Below are positions 7,771 to 15,260 of a DNA stretch of 42,419 bases, in pieces (the first letter of the stretch is position 1; each line of letters opens with the position of its first letter). The translations under genes were made by a program, and so were the position numbers. The stretch is taken from contig JACQDF010000087.1 in NCBI GenBank assembly GCA_016201205.1, positions 1-42,419 on the forward strand. Direction: 5' to 3'. This stretch comes from Acidobacteriota bacterium. Lineage in GTDB: Bacteria; Acidobacteriota; Terriglobia; Bryobacterales; Bryobacteraceae. The notes below the pieces were generated by a model, which was given only the letters and a program-made list of their open reading frames with translations, ran no database searches and was not told where the DNA came from.

Positions 7771-8589
7771 GTGGGAACTGGAGCGCTGGCATCCGGGACA
7801 GAAGTAGGTCGAGCGGCCACCTTGCCGGATGCGCCTTATCTTGCGCGAGCAGCGCTCGCAGGGCGCCCCTTCGCGGCCGTAAACAGCGCATGGGAAGCTC
7901 TCGGCTTCCCCAACGGCTCCGGGCTCGGAATACGCCAGCACCGCTGACGCCACCGCCTCTTCCAGCAGGGACCGGATCACCCGATGCAGCGCCTCGATGC
8001 GCGACCGCCGGATTCGGTTCACCGGCCTGGCCGGATGAATCCCCGCCCGGAACAAAGCCTCGGCCGCGTAGATATTGCCCAACCCGGCCACGCGGCGCTG
8101 GTCCATGAGAAACAGCTTGGCCGGCTGGCGCGACCTGCTCGCGGCGGCTACGAGCCAGCCGGCAGTGAATTCTTTCGACAGCGGCTCGATGCCCAGGTCC
8201 TCGAGCGCCTGGTCGAGCTCCCTGCCCCGGTAGACATGCAGCTTGCCCAGCGCTCGCGAATCCTCGAAGATCAACCCGCGGCCGCCCGACAGCTCCATCC
8301 ACGCCCGCGTTGCCGGCGGCCGGAAGCGCACATCGGGGATCACGTACAGCTTGCCGGTCATGCGCAGATGAACGCGAATCGCGCGGTCCCCGGAAAGCCG
8401 CAACACGATGTGCTTGCCTCTTCGCTCGACCCGTTCCAAGATGCTGCCGGCCACCTGACGCTCGACCCAAGATGGCCGTTGCGGCCACGTCGTTCGGGGC
8501 CGCTCGACGCGCAATTGCACGATCCCGGCGCCAATCGCTTCGGCGCGCAGCCTGCGGCAAACCGCTTCCACCTCGGGCAGCTCGGGCAT
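7762..8589 (-). CDS. mutM: Formamidopyrimidine-DNA glycosylase (Fpg/MutM)
   Basis: This 275-residue bifunctional base-excision repair enzyme removes 8-oxoguanine and ring-opened purines and cuts the resulting site. After Met removal, Pro2 is the catalytic N-terminal nucleophile and Glu3 the acid, within MPELPEVE. Lys59 (RRGKHIVL) is the conserved catalytic-domain lysine. [17 protein letters not shown] is the helix-two-turn-helix DNA-binding region. The C-terminal zinc finger is complete: Cys244, Cys247, Cys264 and Cys267 (CERC...CPGC). Length is normal for the family. It lies four bases downstream of the DUF62 gene on the same strand, so the two are probably cotranscribed. Endonuclease VIII is excluded by the YGREGAPC context and overall match to Fpg. 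Confidence 0.95.
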   Translation of the reverse strand: MPELPEVEAVCRRLRAEAIGAGIVQLRVERPRTTWPQRPSWVERQVAGSILERVERRGKHIVLRLSGDRAIRVHLRMTGKLYVIPDVRFRPPATRAWMELSGGRGLIFEDSRALGKLHVYRGRELDQALEDLGIEPLSKEFTAGWLVAAASRSRQPAKLFLMDQRRVAGLGNIYAAEALFRAGIHPARPVNRIRRSRIEALHRVIRSLLEEAVASAVLAYSEPGAVGEAESFPCAVYGREGAPCERCSRKIRRIRQGGRSTYFCPGCQRSSSHSG

Positions 8590-8593
8590 CGGT

Positions 8594-9382
8594 TCACCAG
8601 ATGGTCAGCTCGACGGGCGCCCCGACGCCGACGCCGAGTGTTTTTGCCGCGTTGCCCTGATTCAACCCCACTTCGAGATAGCCGGCGCTGCCTTCGAGGA
8701 CGAATAGCTCTCCGCCGGCTGCTTCCGTATAATTCGACACGCGCCGCGTCACTTTTTCCAGGCCCACCGCCAGCTCGAAAGGACGCTGGGCCAGCGCCGA
8801 AAAATCCGCCGCCGGCAGGCTGGTGATCAGGTTGCCGAAGCGGTCGATTTTCAGGATGGCGCCCGCCCAGGTGCGTTTGCCCACGCGATGCACCTCCGCC
8901 AGCCTTATTCGCAGCGCATCCTCAATCTTCCTGCCGAATCGCGACGCGGGAACACCCTTGGCCAGGTGGGCCGCGACCGGTGCGAAAATGTCGCGCCCAT
9001 GAAATGTACTGCTCACCGGCTTCAGGAAGTATCTCGAAGCGGTGATTTCCCGCACCACGCACTTCTCGCTCGCTAACACCATCGACAGAACGCCATTATC
9101 CGGCGCGACAAACCGATAGCCGCCGCCCTGCGCCAGGATCGGACGGCGCGCGCTCCCCACGCCCGGATCCACCACCACCAAATGCACCGTGTTCTTCGGG
9201 AAATGGCGGTAAGCCTGCGCCACGACAAACGCTCCTTCGTTCACTTCAAACACGCTCACCTCGTGCGTGATGTCGATGATATCCGCCGCCGGCGCGATGC
9301 CGCGAATCACACCTTTCATAACGCCCACAAAATGGTCCTGCAGGCCGAAATCGGTGGTCAAAGTGATGATCGGTCGAGGCAT
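8594..9382 (-). CDS. SAM hydroxide adenosyltransferase (DUF62, chlorinase/fluorinase family)
   Basis: From ATG 9382 the protein has 262 residues (MPRPIITLTTDFG). The family members that work with water split S-adenosylmethionine into adenosine and methionine. ITLTTDFGLQDHFVGVMKG is the typical N-terminal nucleotide-binding motif. VDPGVGSARRPI, VAPDNGVLS and STFHGRDIFAPVAAHLA give the family motifs, including the conserved Asp and His-Arg pair of the hydroxide transferases. The second domain contains KIDRFGNLITSLP. A GTG at 9415 is in frame but adds residues unlike the family start, and it leaves only eight bases to the divergent desulfurase gene, so I prefer 9382. No halide-specific assignment can be made. 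The enzyme's purpose in bacteria is unsettled. Confidence 0.88.
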   Translation of the reverse strand: MPRPIITLTTDFGLQDHFVGVMKGVIRGIAPAADIIDITHEVSVFEVNEGAFVVAQAYRHFPKNTVHLVVVDPGVGSARRPILAQGGGYRFVAPDNGVLSMVLASEKCVVREITASRYFLKPVSSTFHGRDIFAPVAAHLAKGVPASRFGRKIEDALRIRLAEVHRVGKRTWAGAILKIDRFGNLITSLPAADFSALAQRPFELAVGLEKVTRRVSNYTEAAGGELFVLEGSAGYLEVGLNQGNAAKTLGVGVGAPVELTIW

Positions 9383-9423
9383 GCTGATATGATGGTCGTA
9401 GCGGACGCCCGCCACGGAATCCC

Positions 9424-10578
9424 ATGCCGGAGCGGTTCTATTTTGATCACAATGCCACTACTCCGCTCTCGGACGAAGCGTTCGAGGCGATGACGGCCGC
9501 TCTGCGCGAAGTTTGCGGCAACGCTTCCAGTATCCACCATTACGGGCAGATGGCCAAGCAGCGGCTGGAGATGGCGCGCCGCCAGGTGGCCGCGCTGATC
9601 GGCGCATCGCCCAAGGAGATCGTTTTCACCAGCGGAGGCACCGAGGCGAATAATCTCGCCCTGTTCGGCGCAACCAAATCCGGCTCGCATGTCGTTACCA
9701 GCGCCATCGAGCACCCGGCCGTGCTGAGTCCCTGCGCGCGCCTCGAGCAGCTCGGCGTCCCAGTGACGTACGTAAAGGCCGGCGCTGACGGAATCGTCGA
9801 TCCGGATGCCGTGCGGCGCGCGCTGCGTCCGGACACCGCCCTGGTCTCGATCATGCACGCAAACAACGAGACGGGCGCCGTACAGCCGGTCGCGGAGATC
9901 GCGCGGATCACACGCCAGGCGGGTGTTCTGCTGCATGTAGACGGCGTTCAGGCCGCCGGCAAGATCCCCGTCAGCGTGACGGAGCCCGGCGCGGATCTCT
10001 ACTCGCTCAGCGCGCATAAGCTGTATGCGCCCAAGGGCATCGGCGCGCTGTACGTGCGCAGCGGCGTTCCATTGCAGCCACAGATGCTGGGCGGCCATCA
10101 CGAGCGCGACCGGCGCGCCGGCACCGAGAATGTGCCGTCGGCAGCCGCTTTTGGCAGCGCCGCGGAGTGGCTCTCTCGAAACGGAAATCGGGAGAGCGCG
10201 CGCGTTGCCAGTTTGCGCGACCTGCTCGAGCGCGGAATCCTCGAGAGGGTCCCCGACGTCACCATCAACGGCAGCGCCGCACACCGGCTGCCCAACACCG
10301 CCAACTTGCGGTTTCACGGCATCGAAGGCGAGGCGATGGTGATCGCGCTGGATCTGCGCGGTTTCGCCGTTTCCAGCGGCTCAGCCTGTTCGAGCGGCGC
10401 CGTCGAGCCTTCGCACGTGCTGCTGGCGATGGGATTCAGCCCCGACCAGGCCCGTTCCAGTGTGCGTTTTTCTCTCGGCCGCTCGAACACCGCCGGCCAG
10501 GTCGAGACGCTGATTGAAGCGGTCGCCGATTCGGTGCGGCATTTGCGCCGCGTTTCGCCCGCCTACTCGAATGCCTAA
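9424..10578 (+). CDS. Cysteine desulfurase (NifS/IscS family)
   Basis: A 384-residue PLP enzyme that takes sulfur from cysteine as an enzyme-bound persulfide. YFDHNATTPLSDEA is the N-terminal family motif; TSGGTEANNLALFG and HANNETGAVQP line the cofactor site. Lys199 in SAHKLYAPKG forms the Schiff base. Cys322 in SGSACSSG is the persulfide cysteine, in the short-loop pattern of group I enzymes. Its stop overlaps the start of mnmA by eight bases. There are no iscU, iscA or suf genes in view, so the likely customer is MnmA and tRNA thiolation, as with the dedicated YrvO-type desulfurases; this is inferred from position. Whether it also serves Fe-S assembly cannot be told here. Confidence 0.93.
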   Translation: MPERFYFDHNATTPLSDEAFEAMTAALREVCGNASSIHHYGQMAKQRLEMARRQVAALIGASPKEIVFTSGGTEANNLALFGATKSGSHVVTSAIEHPAVLSPCARLEQLGVPVTYVKAGADGIVDPDAVRRALRPDTALVSIMHANNETGAVQPVAEIARITRQAGVLLHVDGVQAAGKIPVSVTEPGADLYSLSAHKLYAPKGIGALYVRSGVPLQPQMLGGHHERDRRAGTENVPSAAAFGSAAEWLSRNGNRESARVASLRDLLERGILERVPDVTINGSAAHRLPNTANLRFHGIEGEAMVIALDLRGFAVSSGSACSSGAVEPSHVLLAMGFSPDQARSSVRFSLGRSNTAGQVETLIEAVADSVRHLRRVSPAYSNA

Positions 10579-11767
10579 GAAGCTCGCACAGGCTGGGCCG
10601 GCCACCATACCGCTGAGGAACTCGCTGACTGCTGGTAGGCCCGGCGCGTTGTGCGAGCGAACTCCTCAAACGCCCATCGTCGTCGCCATGTCCGGCGGAG
10701 TCGATAGCTCGACCGTCGCGGCCCTGTTGTGCCGCGAAGGCAAGCAGGTTATCGGGCTCACGATGCAGCTTTGGAACCAGCGCCGTCTGCCGGAGCTTTC
10801 CCGCGAGGGGGCCACCGGCCGCTGCTGCTCTCTCGACGACGTCCACGATGCACGCCACGTTGCCGAAAAGCTCGGCATCCCTTATTACGTCGTTAATTTC
10901 GAGAAGCGGTTCGAGGAGCAGGTCATCCAGCCGTTCATCGACGAATACCTCGCCGGGCGGACGCCGATTCCCTGCACGCTCTGCAACAACTCCATCAAGT
11001 TCGACCCGTTCCTGGAGCTGGCCGATGGACTGGGCGCCGGGCAGATCGCCACCGGCCATTACGCGCGCATCCGCTTTGACGAAGCCTCCGGCCGCCACCG
11101 GCTTCTCAAGGGTGTCGATGCGTCCAAGGACCAGACCTACTTCCTCTGGGGCCTGACGCAGCCGCAGCTTTCGCGAACGCAGTTCCCGCTGGGCGGCCAC
11201 ACCAAGGTGCAGGTGCGCGAGCTGGCGCGGGAGATGTGTGTCCCGGTCGCGGGGAAGCAGGATAGCCAGGAGATCTGCTTTGTGCCCAACGGTGATTACG
11301 CCGCGTTCATCGACGCGTACTTTCGCGAGCGAGGCATCGCCCGTGAAGCAACTCAGGGCGAGATTGTGGATGCAGCCGGCCGCAAGCTCGGCGAGCATGA
11401 GGGGGTGCACCATTTCACCGTCGGGCAGCGGCGCGGCCTCGGCTTGGCCGCCGGCGAGCCGCTGTACGTCATTTCGACCGAGCCGGCCACCCAGCGGGTG
11501 ATGGTCGGCCGCAACCCCGACCTGCTCCGGGCGGAGCTGACGGCGCGCGATGCCAACTGGATCGCCGTTGCCACATTGGACCGGCCCGTGCGCGCCCAGG
11601 TGAAGATTCGCAACAAGCATGAGGCCGCTCCGGCCACCGTTTCTCCAACCGGCCAGCAGCGGCGCTTCCGCGTGCGCTTCGACGAGCCGCAGCGCGCGGT
11701 CACCCCGGGCCAGGCCGCCGTGGTTTATGATGGCGAACTGGCGCTGGGAGGCGGCTGGATCGAATGA
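10571..11767 (+). CDS. mnmA: tRNA-specific 2-thiouridylase MnmA
   Basis: It puts sulfur on C2 of uridine 34 in Lys, Glu and Gln tRNAs. From ATG 10571 it has 398 residues. The PP-loop is at 41-46 (SGGVDS). Cys138 (CTLCNNSIKF) and Cys236 (KQDSQEICFVPNGDY) correspond to the catalytic pair that carries the persulfide and forms the disulfide. GQIATGHYAR and KDQTYFLWGLTQPQLS are family motifs, and the C-terminal barrel contains VGQRRGLG. The N-terminus is about 30 residues longer than usual before the PP-loop, so a later non-ATG start is possible. The ATG overlaps the desulfurase stop, implying translational coupling to the sulfur donor, and the end overlaps the epimerase gene by four bases. Confidence 0.95.
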   Translation: MPKKLAQAGPATIPLRNSLTAGRPGALCERTPQTPIVVAMSGGVDSSTVAALLCREGKQVIGLTMQLWNQRRLPELSREGATGRCCSLDDVHDARHVAEKLGIPYYVVNFEKRFEEQVIQPFIDEYLAGRTPIPCTLCNNSIKFDPFLELADGLGAGQIATGHYARIRFDEASGRHRLLKGVDASKDQTYFLWGLTQPQLSRTQFPLGGHTKVQVRELAREMCVPVAGKQDSQEICFVPNGDYAAFIDAYFRERGIAREATQGEIVDAAGRKLGEHEGVHHFTVGQRRGLGLAAGEPLYVISTEPATQRVMVGRNPDLLRAELTARDANWIAVATLDRPVRAQVKIRNKHEAAPATVSPTGQQRRFRVRFDEPQRAVTPGQAAVVYDGELALGGGWIE

Positions 11768-12177
11768 GCACAATCCGGATTGACCACCTCGGCATCGCCG
11801 TGCGGTCGATCGAAGATGCGTTGCGCTTTTACAGCGGCCAGCTCGGCATGACAGTCGCGGCGCGGGAAACGGTCGAGCACGAGAACGTGCGGGTGGCGAT
11901 GCTGCCGGCGGGCGAATCACGCCTCGAGCTGCTCGAACCCGTGAATGCGGATTCTGCGATCGGCAAGTTCCTCGACAAACGCGGCGAGGGGCTTCACCAT
12001 GTGGCTCTGCGCGTACCCGATCTCGAAGCGGCGGCCGAAAAGCTGAGAACACAAGGCGCGCGGATTCTCGACGAACCGCGCCGCGGCGCCGGCGGCCATC
12101 TCTACCTCTTCGTGCATCCGGCCTCGACCGGAGGCGTCTTGCTCGAACTCATCCAGGAAGAACAGGAGCATGCATAA
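11764..12177 (+). CDS. mce: Methylmalonyl-CoA epimerase
   Basis: This 137-residue enzyme of the vicinal oxygen chelate fold interconverts the R and S forms of methylmalonyl-CoA, linking propionyl-CoA to succinyl-CoA. IDHLGIAVRSIEDALRFY is the first beta-alpha-beta unit. His8, Glu55 (RLELLEP), His79 (GEGLHHVALRV) and Glu128 (GVLLELIQ) sit where the family places its metal ligands and catalytic acids, by my own alignment. GKFLDKRGEG is also typical. The ATG overlaps the mnmA stop (ATGA). Methylmalonyl-CoA mutase is not in the window. A general glyoxalase-like protein is the alternative, but the GEGLHHVA stretch and length favour the epimerase. Confidence 0.9.
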   Translation: MSTIRIDHLGIAVRSIEDALRFYSGQLGMTVAARETVEHENVRVAMLPAGESRLELLEPVNADSAIGKFLDKRGEGLHHVALRVPDLEAAAEKLRTQGARILDEPRRGAGGHLYLFVHPASTGGVLLELIQEEQEHA

Positions 12178-13038
12178 GTGAGGGCGGATATCGGAATCAT
12201 CGGCGGCAGCGGTCTGTACACGATGCCGGGCTTTGAAGCGCACCAGGAGGCGCGCATTGAGACGCCGTGGGGCGAGCCTTCGGACGCTTACATCGCGGGG
12301 ACGCTGGCCGGCAAGCGCGTCGCGTTCCTGGCGCGCCATGGACGAGGCCACCGCATCAGCCCCTCCGAGCTGAACTTCCGCGCTAACATTTACGGCTTCA
12401 AGAAGCTCGGCGTGAGGCAGATCATCTCGCTGAGCGCCGTCGGTTCGCTCAAAGAAGAGCACAAGCCTTTGGAGTTCGTCCTGCCGGACCAGTTCTTCGA
12501 TCGCACACGCGGCCGTGTCTCGACCTTCTTCGGCGAAGGCGCGGTCGCGCACATCAGCTTTGCCGATCCGATTTGCGAGCGCCTCTCGAAGATCGTTTTC
12601 GAGGCGTGCCGGCAGGCGGGCGTCACCGCCAAGCGCGGCGGCACGTATCTCTGCATGGAAGGCCCGGCGTTTTCCACCAAAGCCGAATCCAGCGTGTACC
12701 GGAGCTGGGGCATGGACGTGATCGGCATGACGAACCTTCAGGAAGCCAAGCTGGCCCGTGAAGCCGAGATCTGCTATGTCACGGTGGCCATGGTGACGGA
12801 CTACGACTGCTGGCGCCCCGGCCATGACGCCGTCACCGTCAATGACATCATCGCCAACCTGACAAAGAACGCCGAGAACGCGGCTAAGGTGGTTGGCGGA
12901 GCGGTTTCGCGGCTGGACGATGACGCAACCTGCAAATGCCACTCGGCGCTTTCGCACGCCATCATCACGGACCGCAAGGCCATCCCCGAGGCCACCAGAA
13001 AGAAGCTGGAGCTCCTGATTGGAAAATATCTCGCCTGA
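12178..13038 (+). CDS. mtnP: S-methyl-5'-thioadenosine phosphorylase
   Basis: It cleaves methylthioadenosine with phosphate to adenine and methylthioribose-1-phosphate for methionine salvage. The 286-residue chain starts with GTG immediately after the epimerase stop. IGIIGGSGLY (phosphate loop), RHGRGHRISPSELNFRAN, SAVGSLKEE, TYLCMEGPAFSTKAES, GMDVIGMTNLQEAKLAREA and VTDYDCW are all family motifs. Methionine-Thr-Asn in GMTNLQEA and Asp in TDYDCW favour MTA over guanosine or inosine. Length is normal. Its chemistry fits with the nearby DUF62 enzyme, since both act on SAM-derived adenosyl compounds, though they are on opposite strands. A methylinosine or other nucleoside phosphorylase is the less likely alternative. 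Confidence 0.92.
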   Translation: MRADIGIIGGSGLYTMPGFEAHQEARIETPWGEPSDAYIAGTLAGKRVAFLARHGRGHRISPSELNFRANIYGFKKLGVRQIISLSAVGSLKEEHKPLEFVLPDQFFDRTRGRVSTFFGEGAVAHISFADPICERLSKIVFEACRQAGVTAKRGGTYLCMEGPAFSTKAESSVYRSWGMDVIGMTNLQEAKLAREAEICYVTVAMVTDYDCWRPGHDAVTVNDIIANLTKNAENAAKVVGGAVSRLDDDATCKCHSALSHAIITDRKAIPEATRKKLELLIGKYLA

Positions 13039-14245
13039 CGAGCTGGCGCTCGAGCTGGTCCATCAGTGCCTGCGAGGCAACGACTATCCTTCTGAGCTGC
13101 TGGAGACGCTGCTGCGGATGGCGCTGAGCAGGGATGAGGAGGTGGCGCGCAAGGCAAGCCACGCTCTGTTTCGCACCGTTGTCGAGCGGTTGAGCGACGA
13201 ATTCGAGCCGTGCCTTTGCGACTGTTACGCAGCCCTCTTCAGCCATGCAATCGCTTATGCTCTGCCGGAATTGCGCGCCGGGGATCTGGCCGCCCGTTAC
13301 CGCCGCGTGCGACTCGAGCGCCGCTTTCAGGGAGATGCGCGAACTGTGTTTGTCCTGTCTCGCGTCACCCTGGGCGCCGATGTCGCGGTGACAAGCCTGG
13401 TTCTGGACGCGGCCAAGAAGCGGTTTCCGCGCGCCGGCATTGTATTCGCCGGCCCGCAAAAGAACTTCGAATTGTTCGCCGCCGATCCACGCCTGCGGCA
13501 TCTGCCCGTGAGCTACGTTCGGGAAGGATCGCTCTCCTACCGCCTGTCGGTCTTTTCTTCTCTGCGGGATGCGTTGGCCGGGCCCGGCTCGATTGTCATC
13601 GATCCCGATTCCCGCCTTACGCAGCTTGGGCTGCTCCCGGTGTGCCCCGAAGAGCAATACTTTTTCTTTGAGAGCCGCGGCTACGGCGAGTACGGCAGCG
13701 AGCCTCTTACCTCGCTGGCGCGGCGCTGGCTTGAAGAGACGTTCGGGATTGGCGGCGCGAGCGCCTACATCGCGCCTGCCGAATCCGCGCCTGCCGCCGA
13801 AGCCACCATCAGCCTCGGCGTCGGCGAGAATCCCGCCAAGCGCATCGCAGATCCCTTCGAGCGCGAGCTGATGTGCGAGCTCGGCCGGCGATCGAAGACG
13901 ATTCTCGCCGACCGCGGCGGCAGTTCGGAGGAGTCCATTCGCGTCGATCATGCGGTTGCGGGCCTGGCCAACGTGCGAACCTGGACGGGCGCCTTTGCGC
14001 CATTCGCCGCCGCCATCGCCCGGTCGCGCCTTTACTGCGGCTACGACTCGGCGGGCCAGCACGTCGCCGCCGCCTGCGGCGTGCCCCGGCTGATCATTTT
14101 TGCGGGCTTCCCCTCGGAGCGCTTTCTGGCGCGGTGGCGGCCCGAAGGTGCCGGCCCGCAGGAAGTGATCGCCGTCAATGTGGCCGAGCCGGCGGCCGTG
14201 CTAGCCCAGGCGCGATCCGCCCTCGACCGGCTCAGCGGCATATAA
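13019..14245 (+). CDS. Glycosyltransferase family 9-like protein (GT-B fold)
   Basis: A 408-residue protein beginning at TTG 13019, inside the last 20 bases of mtnP, with a GGAG at a suitable distance. Residues 1-95 form an unfamiliar helical N-terminal part rich in Leu and Glu. From about residue 108, VFVLSRVTLGADVAVTSLVLDAAKKRFP corresponds to the GDxLLTTPALRALK opening of heptosyltransferases. Near the C-terminus, RLYCGYDSAGQHVAAACGVPRLIIFAG corresponds to the conserved DSGPMHLAAALGVP donor-site region, with several changes. It probably transfers a sugar or derives from such an enzyme. No lipopolysaccharide genes are adjacent. The altered donor motif and added N-terminal part leave the activity uncertain. 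A start at a later codon would avoid the overlap, but I see none with a better ribosome site. Confidence 0.68.
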   Translation: MENISPDELALELVHQCLRGNDYPSELLETLLRMALSRDEEVARKASHALFRTVVERLSDEFEPCLCDCYAALFSHAIAYALPELRAGDLAARYRRVRLERRFQGDARTVFVLSRVTLGADVAVTSLVLDAAKKRFPRAGIVFAGPQKNFELFAADPRLRHLPVSYVREGSLSYRLSVFSSLRDALAGPGSIVIDPDSRLTQLGLLPVCPEEQYFFFESRGYGEYGSEPLTSLARRWLEETFGIGGASAYIAPAESAPAAEATISLGVGENPAKRIADPFERELMCELGRRSKTILADRGGSSEESIRVDHAVAGLANVRTWTGAFAPFAAAIARSRLYCGYDSAGQHVAAACGVPRLIIFAGFPSERFLARWRPEGAGPQEVIAVNVAEPAAVLAQARSALDRLSGI

Positions 14246-14254
14246 TGTCGCCTG

Positions 14255-14680
14255 ATGAGCAAACAACACTTTCTCCAACTCGCTCTCACCGGCTGCGTCT
14301 TCGCCGCCGGCTTCTTCTTCGGCCATGAGCGCGGAGCGGCCGCCGCCGGACGCGTCTTCGAGCTGCGCACCTACACCGCCAGCGAAGGCAAGTTCGCCGA
14401 CTTGCAGGCGCGCTTCCGCAACCACACGCTGCGCATCTTCGAAAAGCACGGCATGAAGAACATCGGCTACTGGATTCCGCAGGATCCGAAGCTATCGCAA
14501 AACACGCTGATCTACCTGCTCGCGTACCCGGGCAAGGACGCCGCGCAGAAGTCCTGGCAGGACTTCCGCAACGATCCGGAATGGAAGAAAGTGCAGGCGG
14601 AATCGGAGGTCAACGGCAGGCTGGTGAGCAAAGTTGATTCGGTCTACATGGACCCGGCGGATTTTTCGCCGATGAAGTAA
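14255..14680 (+). CDS. NIPSNAP-family protein with N-terminal signal/anchor
   Basis: A 141-residue protein. Residues 1-33 form a signal peptide or uncut anchor (LALTGCVFAAGFFFG). The rest is a NIPSNAP domain, a dimeric alpha/beta-barrel fold: RVFELRTYTASEGKFADLQARFRNHTLRIFEKHGM, IGYWIPQD, LIYLLAYPGKDAAQKSWQDFRNDPEWKK, and VDSVYMDPADFSP. The bacterial function is unknown; some members bind small aromatic or lipid molecules. Exported NIPSNAP proteins of this kind are frequent in Acidobacteria and Planctomycetes. It follows the GT9-like gene by nine bases and may end the plus-strand operon that starts with the desulfurase. The convergent dehydrogenase subunit gene ends seven bases on. Confidence 0.85.
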   Translation: MSKQHFLQLALTGCVFAAGFFFGHERGAAAAGRVFELRTYTASEGKFADLQARFRNHTLRIFEKHGMKNIGYWIPQDPKLSQNTLIYLLAYPGKDAAQKSWQDFRNDPEWKKVQAESEVNGRLVSKVDSVYMDPADFSPMK

Positions 14681-14687
14681 CGCCCGG

Positions 14688-15260
14688 TTACGCACTTCGC
14701 TTCAAGGCATATTCGAGGGCCTGTGCCGGCGTCTCAAATTCCCTCATTGAGGCATTGCCCTTGTAGCCGATGGCCTCGATGCCCACCTTGCTGGTGAAGT
14801 AAGCATCCACCGTCATCCGCCGCGCCCAATCGAAGAAGCGAATGCCCGCGGCCAGCTCCGGCGAATCATTCTTCCGCCAGGCAATCAGATCGAGCAGCGC
14901 CGTCTGCTGCTCCGGCTTTGCATCCGCGAAGTTCGTCTGGAACCGGCGTCGCATCCCGGCGTCGATCCACGCCAGCCCGCCAGTGTAAATCGCCGCCATC
15001 TGGCGGCTGCCGCTCGCAAGCAGGTCCAGGAATTCGGCCGCGCCTGCCTGCCCGGCGCCGGGAAGAATCCGCTCGCACAAAGCCTCGAGTGTGCGGAATT
15101 CGTGTCCCGAGAGAGCCTTCGGTTTGTAAGCGCCGGACTTCTTCGCTTCCGTGGCCTGCTGGTGCACGTGTTGCGCCGCTTCAAGCGGCAGGCTCCCGGC
15201 CAGGGCAGCGGCCGCCAGGCTCGACAAAATGTCGCGCCGCGAATGATCCTGCTCAGACAT
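14688..15260 (-). CDS. Gluconate 2-dehydrogenase subunit 3-like protein (Tat-exported)
   Basis: A 190-residue protein with a Tat signal (HSRRDILSSLAAAALAGSLP). The mature region matches the small-subunit family of membrane-bound gluconate/sorbitol dehydrogenases: GHEFRTLEALCERILPGAGQAGAAEFLDLL, then YTGGLAWIDAGMRRRF, QQTALLDLIAWRKND and FFDWARRMTVDAYFTSKVGIEAIGY. Its ATG lies inside the 3' end of the GMC oxidoreductase gene (eight-base overlap), so the two are translated together. In the family the small subunit carries the Tat signal and escorts the signal-less flavin subunit across the membrane. That fits, since the GMC protein next to it has no signal. No cytochrome c subunit is adjacent. 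Confidence 0.88.
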   Translation of the reverse strand: MSEQDHSRRDILSSLAAAALAGSLPLEAAQHVHQQATEAKKSGAYKPKALSGHEFRTLEALCERILPGAGQAGAAEFLDLLASGSRQMAAIYTGGLAWIDAGMRRRFQTNFADAKPEQQTALLDLIAWRKNDSPELAAGIRFFDWARRMTVDAYFTSKVGIEAIGYKGNASMREFETPAQALEYALKRSA

